A DNA stretch of 64,000 nt. Source: an uncultured bacterium. GTDB taxonomy: Bacteria; Verrucomicrobiota; Kiritimatiellia; PWTM01. The DNA lies in the NCBI GenBank assembly GCA_938010045.1, contig CALLFZ010000003.1, positions 62,001 to 126,000 of the forward strand. The letters run 5' to 3'. A program made the position numbers and the translations under genes. This document shows, piece by piece, positions 7,528-15,869 of this stretch; within the stretch, counting starts at the first letter, position 1, and each line of letters opens with the position of its first letter. Under the pieces are notes generated by a model. The model saw only the letters and a list, made by a program, of their open reading frames with translations, ran no database searches and was not told the DNA's origin.

Positions 7528-9101
7528 CCTTCGATCTCGTCATCCGCGGTGGGCTCGTCTGCGACGGCACCGGCGCGGAACCGGCCCGACTGGATGTCGG
7601 AATGGTCGGCGAGCACATTGCGGCGGTCGAGGATTTGCGAGATGCGCCGGCGCGCGAATCGTTGGCCGCCGAGGGTCGAATCGTGTGCCCCGGATTCATT
7701 GATGTTCACTCACATTCCGACACCCACTTGCTGATCGATCCGGGAGCACCCGGCAAGGTCTCACAGGGCATCACGACCGAGGTGATCGGCAACTGCGGCG
7801 CCTCGGCGGCGCCGCGCTTCGGCCTACGTCGGCTTCCGGCCGACTGGGCAACGCCGGCGCTGCCCGGTCCGTGGCGGCGCATGTCGGAGTACCTGACGTT
7901 GCTAGAAGAGCGGCGGCCCGCGGTGAATGTTGTTGCGCTCGTCGGCCACAACGCGCTGCGCGGCTGTGTGGCGGGCTATGAGGCGCGTCCGCTCTCCGCC
8001 GAGGAGATGGCCGGGCTTGACCGCGAGCTCGAGTCGGCGCTGGACGAGGGCGCGGCGGGTGTCAGCTTCGGGCTGGCCTATTCGCCGGGCATGTACGCGC
8101 CACGGCCGGAGCTCAGGGCGGTCGCGCAAACCGCGGCGCGACGCGACGCGATCGTGACGGTGCACATGCGCAGCGAGGGCGATGGATTGCTAGAATCCAT
8201 CGAGGAAATGCTCGGCGTGGCACGTTCCAGCGGTGCCCGGCTTCAGATCTCCCATCTCAAGACCTCGGGATCGCGTAACTGGTCGAAACTTGAACTCGCG
8301 TTGGAGCTGATCGAGCGCGCGCGAGCGGACGGTGTTCGAGTTGCGGCTGACCGCTATCCGTACACCGCTTCGGCGACGGATCTTGATGTGATCCTGCCCT
8401 CGTGGGCGGCGGCGGGCGGGCGCGCGGAAATTCTCGCACGACTGCGCGAGGGCGCTTCGCGGAACCGCATTCGCGCCATTCTGCTCGCCGAGCGCCCGAC
8501 GCGCGACGACTGGGCGCGAATTGTTATCGGCTCCACCCGCCGCGACGACCTGAGACCGTTCACCGGGATGACCTTGCCGGAGGTGGGTGAACGCCTCGGT
8601 CTGGAGCCAGTGGACGCGGCGTTGCGCCTGATGGAGGAGGACGCGCTGGGCACTCAGGCGTTCTTTCATGGCATGTGCGAGGCGAACATGTGGCGCATCC
8701 TTGCCCAGCCCTGGGTGATGCTTGGCACCGACGCTGGCGTCCGCTCGCCCATCGGGCCGTTGAGTCGGGACCATCCGCACCCTCGAGCGTACGGTGCGAT
8801 GCCGCGATTCCTGCGCGCGGCGCTGGACGGCCGGACGGTGCCCCTCGCCGAGGCGATCCGAAAAATGACCGCGCTTCCGGCTGCACAGTTTGGGCTTCGC
8901 GACCGCGGGCGAATTGCGCCGGGCATGAAGGCCGACCTCATTGTGTTCGATCCCGACCGCGTCGCTGACCGCGCCGATTTTGCGTCGCCGCATCGGCTGA
9001 GCGAGGGAATCGAGCTCGTGCTCGTGAATGGTGTGGCGACCTGGCGCGGCGGCGCCATGACCGGTGCGCGCGCTGGCCGCGTGCTCCGCCCCGGCGGCTG
9101 A
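7524..9101 (+). CDS. N-acyl-D-amino-acid deacylase / D-aminoacylase family amidohydrolase
   Basis: 525 residues, the usual length of the family. It would remove the acyl group from N-acyl-D-amino acids in the cytoplasm. The N-terminal beta-sandwich strand LVIRGGLVCDGTG leads to the metal motif HSHSD (about 62-66). Then come VIGNCG with the metal-bridging Cys of D-aminoacylases, ISHLK, ADRYPYTAS and the late Asp in LGTDAGVRSPIG. The C-terminus returns to the small domain (GRIAPGMKADLIVFDPDRV). It starts inside the stop of the preceding Cys-rich gene (ATGA). The exact acyl-amino-acid substrate cannot be set from sequence, and a dihydropyrimidinase-like role is less likely because of the NCG motif. 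Confidence 0.87.
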   Translation: MTFDLVIRGGLVCDGTGAEPARLDVGMVGEHIAAVEDLRDAPARESLAAEGRIVCPGFIDVHSHSDTHLLIDPGAPGKVSQGITTEVIGNCGASAAPRFGLRRLPADWATPALPGPWRRMSEYLTLLEERRPAVNVVALVGHNALRGCVAGYEARPLSAEEMAGLDRELESALDEGAAGVSFGLAYSPGMYAPRPELRAVAQTAARRDAIVTVHMRSEGDGLLESIEEMLGVARSSGARLQISHLKTSGSRNWSKLELALELIERARADGVRVAADRYPYTASATDLDVILPSWAAAGGRAEILARLREGASRNRIRAILLAERPTRDDWARIVIGSTRRDDLRPFTGMTLPEVGERLGLEPVDAALRLMEEDALGTQAFFHGMCEANMWRILAQPWVMLGTDAGVRSPIGPLSRDHPHPRAYGAMPRFLRAALDGRTVPLAEAIRKMTALPAAQFGLRDRGRIAPGMKADLIVFDPDRVADRADFASPHRLSEGIELVLVNGVATWRGGAMTGARAGRVLRPGG

Positions 9102-9651
9102 AGGGGCCGTCCGCGCTCATGTGGCAGTCGGAGCCACAGGCTGAGTGCGCCGCACGAAGAGGGTGGGGGCGGTACTTTGGAGGGGAGCGGCATCGTCCGT
9201 CGTTATGGACCGGTGGTGCCCGAGCGTTCAATGACCATCGAGGCGGAAGGTCCGACGAAACGGCGTCGCGTGCCGAACGGCCGCGGTCAACGCTCGCGGC
9301 GACAAGAGCCCTACGATCATTGCGGCCGGCGAGCGCGGCTCTCTCGCCACAACCGGTGGTTGTGGACGTCCATGGTCACCGTCCTTCCTCCCGCATGCGA
9401 GGCCCGTGGAGGGCAAGGCCCATCATGCGGGCGGATCTGCAAGGCCGCGTTGAGCCCGGCCTTTCGAGTGGGGCGCGCCGCGCAGCGCGCTACCGCGGTG
9501 GCTGGCCGCAGAGCGGCCGACGCTCACTCGTTCCTCGGCCGGTGCGCTCGCGGGTCGTCGGATGCTTGAATGCCACGGCTCCAGCGTTGGCACTCCGCTC
9601 TCCGAAGGGGGCGAATGCGCTTGTCGCCTCGTTAGGCGCGAATTCTGGAGC
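9102..9651. other. intergenic region between convergent genes
   Basis: About 550 bases between the deacylase gene and the 3' end of the HEAT-repeat gene, with no credible gene. It contains a perfect hairpin CCACAACC-GGT-GGTTGTGG (9347-9365) and a long-range inverted pair CCCGCATG (9390-9397) / CATGCGGG (9424-9431). No T-run follows either, so they are not classical terminators, although transcripts converge here. Confidence 0.5.
9347..9365. repeat. perfect 8-base-arm hairpin
   Basis: CCACAACC, a three-base GGT loop, then GGTTGTGG. It lies in the gap between converging transcripts. A Rho-dependent or structural role is possible, and no poly-T follows. Confidence 0.45.
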
Positions 9652-11646
9652 CTATTTCGCGAGAGCTTCGGCCTTGGACTTCGCCGCCGTGGGGGCGGAC
9701 GGCGTCTCCATGACCTGCTTCGCGAGTTCCCGGGCGAGCGTGCGGTCCCGAGATTGCAAAACCTCGGCGAGCCCGGCCATCGCCACGAGGATCTCGTCGC
9801 GCGCGTCCGGAAAGGCCTGAAGCTGCTCACGCAATGCCGCGGCCGCGCGCGGATCGGGCACGCCGGCCAGTGCCGAGATGAGTGCGACGCGGTCGGCACG
9901 ATCACGGGTGGCACTGAGAGCCGCGCTGGCGGCCTCGTACCGGAGTTCGGCCGGCGCGTTGGTGGCGGCGGCTACGAGCCGCGCAATGCCTCGAATCGCA
10001 AGACGTCGATGCGGGTCGGGTGCGTCGGATGCCGTAACCAGCTGGCGTAGGGGAACGAGCACCTCGGCATCGGGCCAGTTGGCCAATGCGCGCACCGCAG
10101 CGTCACGCACCGTCGCGACCTCGTTCGTCAACTGTGACCGGATCCAGCCCAATGCGTCGGCTCCGCCCGCGGCGCCGATGAGGTCCACCAGTGGTGCGAG
10201 GGATGCGGGCGGACATGACTTTGCCAGTTCGATGAGGCGGCCCACGGCGGTCACGCGCTCATCGGTGCGCACGAGAATCGCGCGGGCGGCCTCGAGGGCG
10301 TCTGCCTTCCCGCCCAGGCCGGCGCGGACGAGCACATCGAGATGCTCGATCGTTCCCACGAGTTTCAATCCCTCGACGGTGGCGCGCGAGACCATGGGAT
10401 TGGATTCCTGCAGCGCGGTGAGAAGCAGCGAACCCGCTTGCGGGTCGCGGCGCCGCGCGAGGGCCGTCAAGGCGACGGCGCGCCGCGCCGGCTCGCCCTG
10501 CGTTGCGGCTTGACGTAGGACGGCCGCGACGGACTCTCCCGCCAACGCCTCAAGGGCGCGCGCGGCCCAGGCCCGCGCGGGCGCGTCGGAGGCGGCGACC
10601 TCGATCAGCTTCGGTGCGGCGGCCTCTCCTTGGAGTCGCGCGAGCATCTCGACGGCGTGGCATGCGACGAGCGGGTCGGCGGAGGCGCACTGTACCGCCA
10701 CAAACTCGGCGGCGGTGGAATCCATCAGCGTCAATGCACCCAGCTTCGCATCCGTGGCGAGGCGGTCCCATACGGAGGTGAGGGCGGCTGAGAGGGCGGG
10801 ACTGCGCCGGGGTTCTGCCGCGGCGATCGCCGCTGTCCGGACCTGGGCGGCCGGATCGCAGACGGCTGCCACAATGCGGCGCACGGCCTCCTCGGGATCA
10901 GCTTCGAGTTCGATCAAGCCGGCGCTGGCGGCCGCGCGGGCGACCCCGGGAGAATGAGTGTCGTTGGCCAACCGCAACCAGGCAGCTCGGCCGGCACCGC
11001 CCGCGCGCCGGCCGGTTTCGGCGATTGCGGTCGCGACCACGGGAGTGCCGGTGGCGGCGGAACGTTGTAGCGTGGTCAGGGCGGGCACGCCGCCGATGCG
11101 CACGAGTGCGGCGGCGGCCACCTCGCGCAGCACCGGGTCCTCTAGCGCGCGCGACAGCGCGGGAAGGGCGGCTGTTTCGCGCCGCATGCCGAGGGAATGG
11201 ATCAGCCCAATGCGCCACCGCGGCTCCGACGCGGCGTCGAGGGCGGCGAGCAGCGCGGTGCCGGCCTCGCGCGAGGGGTTGATCTCCAGCGCACGGCGCG
11301 CGGCATCCCGCAGTTCGGGATCGCGTTCGCCGAGCAGCGCTGCCAGCGCGGGCACCGAGTTCGAACCACCGATGGTCTCCAACGGCACGATCAGGGCGGT
11401 GCGCACCGGGGGCGGGAGACTCGCGTCGCGCAGGCGCGCGGTCAATGCCTGCTCCAGTTGCGTGCGCTCGTCCGCGCGGTCCGGTGCCGAGACCCGTGCG
11501 GTCCACGTATGCAGTTGTTGCCGCGCCTCTCCGCGGACTTGAGCATCCTCACTTTGAAGGCCGGCCACGATCGGCGACAGATCCTCGGCGCCCGCCGAGG
11601 CGATCGCGCTCATCAGTGCCATGACAAGACGGCGAACGAAGTTCAT
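9652..11646 (-). CDS. exported HEAT-repeat protein
   Basis: 664 residues made almost entirely of alpha-helical HEAT-type repeats from about residue 25 on. Typical units are ALAALLGERDPELRDAARRAL, LREVAAAALVRIGG and LREQLQAFPDARDEILVAM. The ATG at 11644-11646 starts MNFVRRLVMALMSAIASAGA, a plausible signal peptide. An in-frame ATG six codons earlier would spoil it. The protein is probably periplasmic or membrane-associated and acts as a protein-binding scaffold. It begins 27 bases after the stop of the Gfo/Idh/MocA gene (complement 11674-12945), consistent with an operon. No enzyme domain is visible. Confidence 0.8.
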   Translation of the reverse strand: MNFVRRLVMALMSAIASAGAEDLSPIVAGLQSEDAQVRGEARQQLHTWTARVSAPDRADERTQLEQALTARLRDASLPPPVRTALIVPLETIGGSNSVPALAALLGERDPELRDAARRALEINPSREAGTALLAALDAASEPRWRIGLIHSLGMRRETAALPALSRALEDPVLREVAAAALVRIGGVPALTTLQRSAATGTPVVATAIAETGRRAGGAGRAAWLRLANDTHSPGVARAAASAGLIELEADPEEAVRRIVAAVCDPAAQVRTAAIAAAEPRRSPALSAALTSVWDRLATDAKLGALTLMDSTAAEFVAVQCASADPLVACHAVEMLARLQGEAAAPKLIEVAASDAPARAWAARALEALAGESVAAVLRQAATQGEPARRAVALTALARRRDPQAGSLLLTALQESNPMVSRATVEGLKLVGTIEHLDVLVRAGLGGKADALEAARAILVRTDERVTAVGRLIELAKSCPPASLAPLVDLIGAAGGADALGWIRSQLTNEVATVRDAAVRALANWPDAEVLVPLRQLVTASDAPDPHRRLAIRGIARLVAAATNAPAELRYEAASAALSATRDRADRVALISALAGVPDPRAAAALREQLQAFPDARDEILVAMAGLAEVLQSRDRTLARELAKQVMETPSAPTAAKSKAEALAK

Positions 11647-11673
11647 CGCGGAATCTCCACCCAACGGAAGGTC

Positions 11674-12945
11674 TCACAACATGACGTACGGCGCGCGGCG
11701 TGGCCGGTCGAGCCAGCGGCGGGCGGCCTCGTCGCCCACGATGTCCTCGCGGACAGGGTCCCATCGGATCGGCCGTCCGAGCCGTTCGGCAATACCCGCC
11801 AAGATACAAATGGTCGCGGTGCGATGGCCGATTTCGGCTGGGCAAATCGGTGGGCGGCGCGTGCGGATGCTGTCCAGCCAGTTCCCCTCATGATCGGACG
11901 ACTCATACAACCGCACATCGCCGGGGCCCAAGGGACGGGTGGCCAAGGCGGCCGGGATTGTTTCGAGCCGGTTGCCGCGACTGACACAGACCTCCCCCTC
12001 GGTTCCGATGAACTGGATCATGTGGCCGTTGCGGGTCGGATGGTCGCGCAACACGCGCACGCCGTCGGCGTACACGTGCATCTGGTATTCGGCCCCCTCC
12101 CAGCCTTTCGGAATGAATTCGACCGGGCCGGAATCGTCGCGGCCCAGGGCCCACTGAATGATGTCGAAGTGGTGGGCCCCCCAATCGCCGTTCTTGCGCG
12201 AGCCATACTCCCAAAATCGCCGCCAGCCGCCGCCGTAGTCCCCCTGAACGCGCTCCGCGTTGTACGGGCGCCAGGGTGTGGGGCCGAGCCACCGGTCGTA
12301 GTCGAAGCCATCGGGGACGGGTTCCTCGGGGAGTTCGACTGCCGGCGGGAACTCGCCGAGCCGCGCATAAATGGTGTGGACACGGCCGATCCACCCGTTC
12401 CGCACGATTTCGGCGGCGCGTCGGAACGCCGCCTCGGAGCGCTGTTGAGACCCCACCTGCACAATTGCGCCGCACCGGCGGGCCAGGTCGCTCAACACCC
12501 GGCCCTCGCGCTGCGTCAGCGTCATCGGTTTCTGAACGTAGACATCCTTGCCGGCACGAATCGCGGCGCAGGCGATCGGAGCGTGCCAGTGGTCGGGCGT
12601 CGCGATCAGCACGGCCTGAATGTCTTCGCGGGCCAGCACACTCTCGAACTCGTGCGCCGCCTCACAGCCCTTCCATGAGCCGGTGCCGCTCTTCGCTGCG
12701 TAGGCGGCTTCGACGGCCTCCCGCGCGGCCTGGCGCCGCCCGCGGTCCACATCGCACACCGCCAGCACCTGCACATCCGGGCGGCCGCACATCGAACGCA
12801 GGTGGGTCCGCATCATCAGGCCCATGCCGATCAGGCCGATTGTGATGCGATGGGAGGGGGCGCGATCGCCGAACAACCGCGACGGCGCGATCATGGGCGC
12901 CGAGGCGGCCAGAACGGTACGGCGCAGAAAGGCGCGTCGGTTCAT
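11674..12945 (-). CDS. Gfo/Idh/MocA family oxidoreductase, Tat-exported
   Basis: 423 residues. The N-terminus NRRAFLRRTVLAASAP is a twin-arginine (Tat) signal, so the protein probably folds with its cofactor and is exported. A Rossmann fold follows (GLIGMGLMM; then AVCDVDRGRR), and VYVQKPMTLT replaces the usual EKP motif. The C-terminal substrate domain includes GDWGAHHFDIIQWALG. Members act on sugars or cyclitols with NAD(P), often tightly bound. AAAGGAGG upstream fixes the start. Its neighbours are the prepilin gene 46 bases upstream and the HEAT gene downstream. The substrate is unknown. Confidence 0.85.
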   Translation of the reverse strand: MNRRAFLRRTVLAASAPMIAPSRLFGDRAPSHRITIGLIGMGLMMRTHLRSMCGRPDVQVLAVCDVDRGRRQAAREAVEAAYAAKSGTGSWKGCEAAHEFESVLAREDIQAVLIATPDHWHAPIACAAIRAGKDVYVQKPMTLTQREGRVLSDLARRCGAIVQVGSQQRSEAAFRRAAEIVRNGWIGRVHTIYARLGEFPPAVELPEEPVPDGFDYDRWLGPTPWRPYNAERVQGDYGGGWRRFWEYGSRKNGDWGAHHFDIIQWALGRDDSGPVEFIPKGWEGAEYQMHVYADGVRVLRDHPTRNGHMIQFIGTEGEVCVSRGNRLETIPAALATRPLGPGDVRLYESSDHEGNWLDSIRTRRPPICPAEIGHRTATICILAGIAERLGRPIRWDPVREDIVGDEAARRWLDRPRRAPYVML

Positions 12946-12991
12946 TCACGGACCTCCTTTGAGCTTCACATAGGGTCGCGTACCGGGCTAT

Positions 12992-13783
12992 TCACTGCGG
13001 TATGCGATCGGGGAACAAACGACGCTTCACGATCTCCGGCGTGAAGTACTCCTTGATGTCGCGCGGGTGGACGCGCTCGACGTGACCGTCCGCGAACGCG
13101 ACGTTCGCGTATCCCTCGCGCAGATTCCCCCCGGGCGCGTCATGGAACGCCGCTAGCCCGTCACGCTTCGTGCCGGTCTTCGCGTCCTTGCCGTCGTAGA
13201 CCGGCACACCGAGGCAGAGGTTGTTGATCACGCTGCTGTTGTAGGGCGTGGCGATCGGCGTCTCTTCGCCAAAGATCGCTTCGCGTGCCGGGAACATAAT
13301 TTGCTGGCGGCGCATGCGGGGCTGACTGTTCCAGCCGCCCGCCCGGTAGTACTCGTTCATCACGTAGCTCACATAGCAGGGGGCGCCGGGCGGAAAGTTC
13401 GGATTGAGCGGGTAGGTCTTGAGGAACTTTTCGCAATAGAACACCCGTGGTTCGCGCGCGAGAAACGGCCAGAGAAACCCGTTCGTCACGGTTTCGTAGT
13501 AGGCCCAGTCCATCCAGACACCACCGTAGGAAAGGCTGCGGCTGTAGACCCAGCGCCATGAGTCCGGATAGTCGCGGTCGGGCGACTGCGCGGCGTACTG
13601 GATCGCCGCCTGCATGATGCTGCCGAGGTTCTGCTTGCAGCGCACCATGATCGCGCGCTCGCGCATCGAGGTGACCGACGGCAACAGCATGGCCATCAAG
13701 ACGGCGATGACCCCAATCACCACCAGCAATTCGACCAGCGTGAACCCCCGCCGCGTCGCACGGTCAACGAGCAATCGCTTCAT
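12992..13783 (-). CDS. type II secretion-like prepilin (N-methylation motif, H-x9-DG type)
   Basis: 263 residues. The short charged leader ends in RGFTLVELLVVIGVIAVLMAMLLPSV with the prepilin peptidase site G/F and Glu5. The rest is a globular domain ending in VAFADGHVERVHPRD, the H-x9-DG-like C-terminal motif common in planctomycete and verrucomicrobial prepilin-like proteins. It is probably inserted in the inner membrane and assembled by the GspE/GspF-like machinery encoded at 50-53 kb. The ATG at 13781-13783 lies inside the end of the zinc-ribbon membrane gene (20-base overlap). The role of this class is poorly known and large paralogous families are common. Confidence 0.85.
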   Translation of the reverse strand: MKRLLVDRATRRGFTLVELLVVIGVIAVLMAMLLPSVTSMRERAIMVRCKQNLGSIMQAAIQYAAQSPDRDYPDSWRWVYSRSLSYGGVWMDWAYYETVTNGFLWPFLAREPRVFYCEKFLKTYPLNPNFPPGAPCYVSYVMNEYYRAGGWNSQPRMRRQQIMFPAREAIFGEETPIATPYNSSVINNLCLGVPVYDGKDAKTGTKRDGLAAFHDAPGGNLREGYANVAFADGHVERVHPRDIKEYFTPEIVKRRLFPDRIPQ

Positions 13784-14096
13784 GGCTCACCGCCTTGATC
13801 TGACCGCACTTTGGGCAGGGAAACCTTCGGTACTGGCCTTCGGGGCTTTCGGTCTTGCCTTCGCGGATCAATGCCCAGGCTTGCTGGTAGGTCATTTCAA
13901 ACTTGTGTCCGCAGGCTTCGCACACATACAGCACAGGGAATTGATCATCGGTGCGCTCAAGCACAACGGCGGGCGACTGGCGGCGCCCCCACCAGATCGA
14001 AAACGCAATCAGTGCGACCGCCAGCACCACCCCACCGATCGTTTGCAGCGCAGCCGCCCCGCGCCGGCGCTGAATCACGAGGGAGTGCGCGCTCAT
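13764..14096 (-). CDS. small membrane protein with a C-terminal zinc ribbon
   Basis: 110 residues. Residues about 17-37 form one transmembrane helix (QTIGGVVLAVALIAFSIWW). Two Cys pairs follow, CEACG (about 57-61) and CPKCG (about 94-98), which would bind zinc in the region after the helix. Its 3' end overlaps the prepilin start by 20 bases, so the two are probably translated together. No Shine-Dalgarno site is clear before the ATG at 14094-14096. The function is not known; the context suggests a partner of the prepilin. Confidence 0.72.
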   Translation of the reverse strand: MSAHSLVIQRRRGAAALQTIGGVVLAVALIAFSIWWGRRQSPAVVLERTDDQFPVLYVCEACGHKFEMTYQQAWALIREGKTESPEGQYRRFPCPKCGQIKAVSHEAIAR

Positions 14097-14189
14097 ACCA
14101 CTAGTCTACGCGCGGGGGGTGGCCGCGCAAGCCGCTTGGACCGCCCGGCCAGGGGAGCGCGGTGGTGCCCACGACGACGGGGCGGCGGC

Positions 14190-15554
14190 TCAGACGATTG
14201 GATAGCGCCACGGCGCACGATAGTCGCGTCGCAGCATCGCGTTGGCTTCCGGATCGTTTTCGATCACCTCGCGTTCCGCATCCCATCGGAGGCTGCGGCG
14301 CAGCTTCATCGAGATCATCGCGAGCAGGCACATGTTTGTGGCCAGGTGAATCTCGCGGACGTCGCTGACGGGCCGCCGGCGCTCGCGGATCGCCGCGATG
14401 AAGTCGGCCCACAGCTCGCGGATGTTCTGATGGTCCGGCGCGTTCAGTCGCGCGTCTTCGCGGATCTCCGGCTTCTTCGGATCGCTGGGATAAAACGTCC
14501 AGCCGGACCTCCAGCCGAGGTGTAGTGTGCCCTCGGTGCCGTAGAAATAGCAGCCGACGTTCTCGCCCTTCTCGGCGTTGTTCCCCGCGAACAGCCGGTG
14601 TTCCCAGCTCACCGTGAACGAATCGAACTCGAAGATCGCGCACTGATGGTCTGGAGCGTCGGAGGTTTGCTCGGTTTGGGTCAGCACTGGCGGGCCTTTG
14701 ACGGGGCGGCCGCCGATGGACATCACGGTGCGCGGCGCACGCTCGCCGGTGATCCAAAGAATCTGGTCGAGCCAATGGACGCCCCAGTCACCGAGGGTGC
14801 CGTTCGCGTAGTCGAGGTACTGGCGGAAGCCGCGCGGGTGGATCCCGCCGCCGGAACCGTCGGGCTCGCTGTTGAAGGGGCGCATCGGCGCCGGTCCGCA
14901 CCAGAGATCCCAATCGATCCATGCGGGCGGCTCGATGTTACGCCGCGGTCGTTCGGGGCCGCCGCCGTACAGCACGAACGCGCGCACCATGCCGAGCCGA
15001 CCGAGGCGGCCACTTCGGATGAACTCGCGTGCGGAGAGGTTGTGGGGCGAGATGCGCCGATGGGTGCCGACCTGCACAACTCGGTCGGCAGCGTGCGCGG
15101 CGCGGACCATCGCCTGGCCCTCGCCGATGGTGTGGCCGATTGGTTTTTCCACGTACACATGTGCGCCGACCTCCACCGCCGCGATCGTCGGCAACGCGTG
15201 CCAGTGATCTGGCGTCGCGACGATCGCGATGTCCGGCCGTTCGGCCTGGAGCAGCTCACGGTAGTCCTTGAACAGCCGCGGTTCGTCGCCGCACTGTTCG
15301 CGGACGCGCGCGGCAGTGGCCTCGAGCGCGCGCCGGTCCACATCGCAGAGGCCGACGATGCGGCATTCTCGCGACGCGATCGCCTCGCGCAGGATGTTGT
15401 TGCCCCACCAGCCGCATCCGATCAGCGCGGTGCGGAACGGGCGGTCGACTCGCTCAGCCACCGCGAGGCGCGGCGCGGCTGCCGCCGCCGTGGCCGCGGC
15501 GGCACGCCGAAGGAACGAGCGGCGGTGAATCAGGCTGGGGTAGGTCTGGTTCAT
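14190..15554 (-). CDS. Gfo/Idh/MocA family oxidoreductase, Tat-exported
   Basis: 454 residues. The leader HRRSFLRRAAAATAAAAAP is a Tat-type signal followed by a run of alanines. The Rossmann part begins LIGCGWWGNNI and is followed by GLCDVD and the EKP motif in VYVEKPIGHT. The C-terminal domain contains GDWGVHWLDQILW. The start is set by AGGGAG about 9 bases before the ATG at 15552-15554; earlier in-frame codons give a low-complexity Arg/Gly/Pro tail that is not part of the gene. The gene probably heads a minus-strand unit running into the zinc-ribbon and prepilin genes (93-base gap). It is paralogous to the genes at 11.7 and 41.1 kb. The substrate is unknown. Confidence 0.85.
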   Translation of the reverse strand: MNQTYPSLIHRRSFLRRAAAATAAAAAPRLAVAERVDRPFRTALIGCGWWGNNILREAIASRECRIVGLCDVDRRALEATAARVREQCGDEPRLFKDYRELLQAERPDIAIVATPDHWHALPTIAAVEVGAHVYVEKPIGHTIGEGQAMVRAAHAADRVVQVGTHRRISPHNLSAREFIRSGRLGRLGMVRAFVLYGGGPERPRRNIEPPAWIDWDLWCGPAPMRPFNSEPDGSGGGIHPRGFRQYLDYANGTLGDWGVHWLDQILWITGERAPRTVMSIGGRPVKGPPVLTQTEQTSDAPDHQCAIFEFDSFTVSWEHRLFAGNNAEKGENVGCYFYGTEGTLHLGWRSGWTFYPSDPKKPEIREDARLNAPDHQNIRELWADFIAAIRERRRPVSDVREIHLATNMCLLAMISMKLRRSLRWDAEREVIENDPEANAMLRRDYRAPWRYPIV

Positions 15555-15610
15555 CCGTGGTACTCCCTGTCTTGGGGCGGCCGCATAACGGTACGCCATC
15601 CTGCAGCCGC

Positions 15611-15639
15611 GCATAACATGGTCGGCAGCCGGTTGGCAA
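15611..15639 (-). promoter_or_regulatory. candidate promoter for the 14.2-15.6 kb oxidoreductase gene
   Basis: On the minus strand TTGCCA (15639-15634), 17 bases, then TTATGC (15616-15611). The start codon at 15554 lies about 55 bases downstream. A second TTATGC lies nearer the gene (about 15582-15587) without a good partner. Confidence 0.4.
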
Positions 15640-15805
15640 GCCGTCAAGGCCCAGAAGAGCGGGGAGGTCCGCGCAGCGCCATTGCGTGGCGCGGGCGCCG
15701 TCCCCGGAAGCGCACGTCTCGGGGCGCTCGAAGGGGGCTGGTCGCCTGACGTACCACCGGGCCGGCCCCCGCCGCGCCGGACGCCAAACGAAGGGCGCCG
15801 TGGCA

Positions 15806-15834
15806 TTGACCGCCGCGAGGAATTGTCCTAATGT
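15806..15834 (+). promoter_or_regulatory. sigma70-type promoter for the T-motif membrane protein gene
   Basis: TTGACC at 15806-15811, a 17-base spacer and TAATGT at 15829-15834. The ATG at 15870 follows 35 bases later, with GAGG (15859-15862) as ribosome site. This is one of the best promoter matches in the window. Confidence 0.6.
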
Positions 15835-15869
15835 GCCACTGAGAAGCACAGCCAATTCGAGGCTAGACC

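Noticed and set aside
9347-9365. Rho-independent terminator between the converging genes
   Set aside because: The hairpin is perfect but no T-run follows on either strand.
15555-15806. 84-residue N-terminal extension of the 14.2-15.6 kb oxidoreductase
   Set aside because: The extension is Arg/Gly/Pro-rich and removes the Tat signal from the N-terminus; AGGGAG supports the internal ATG.
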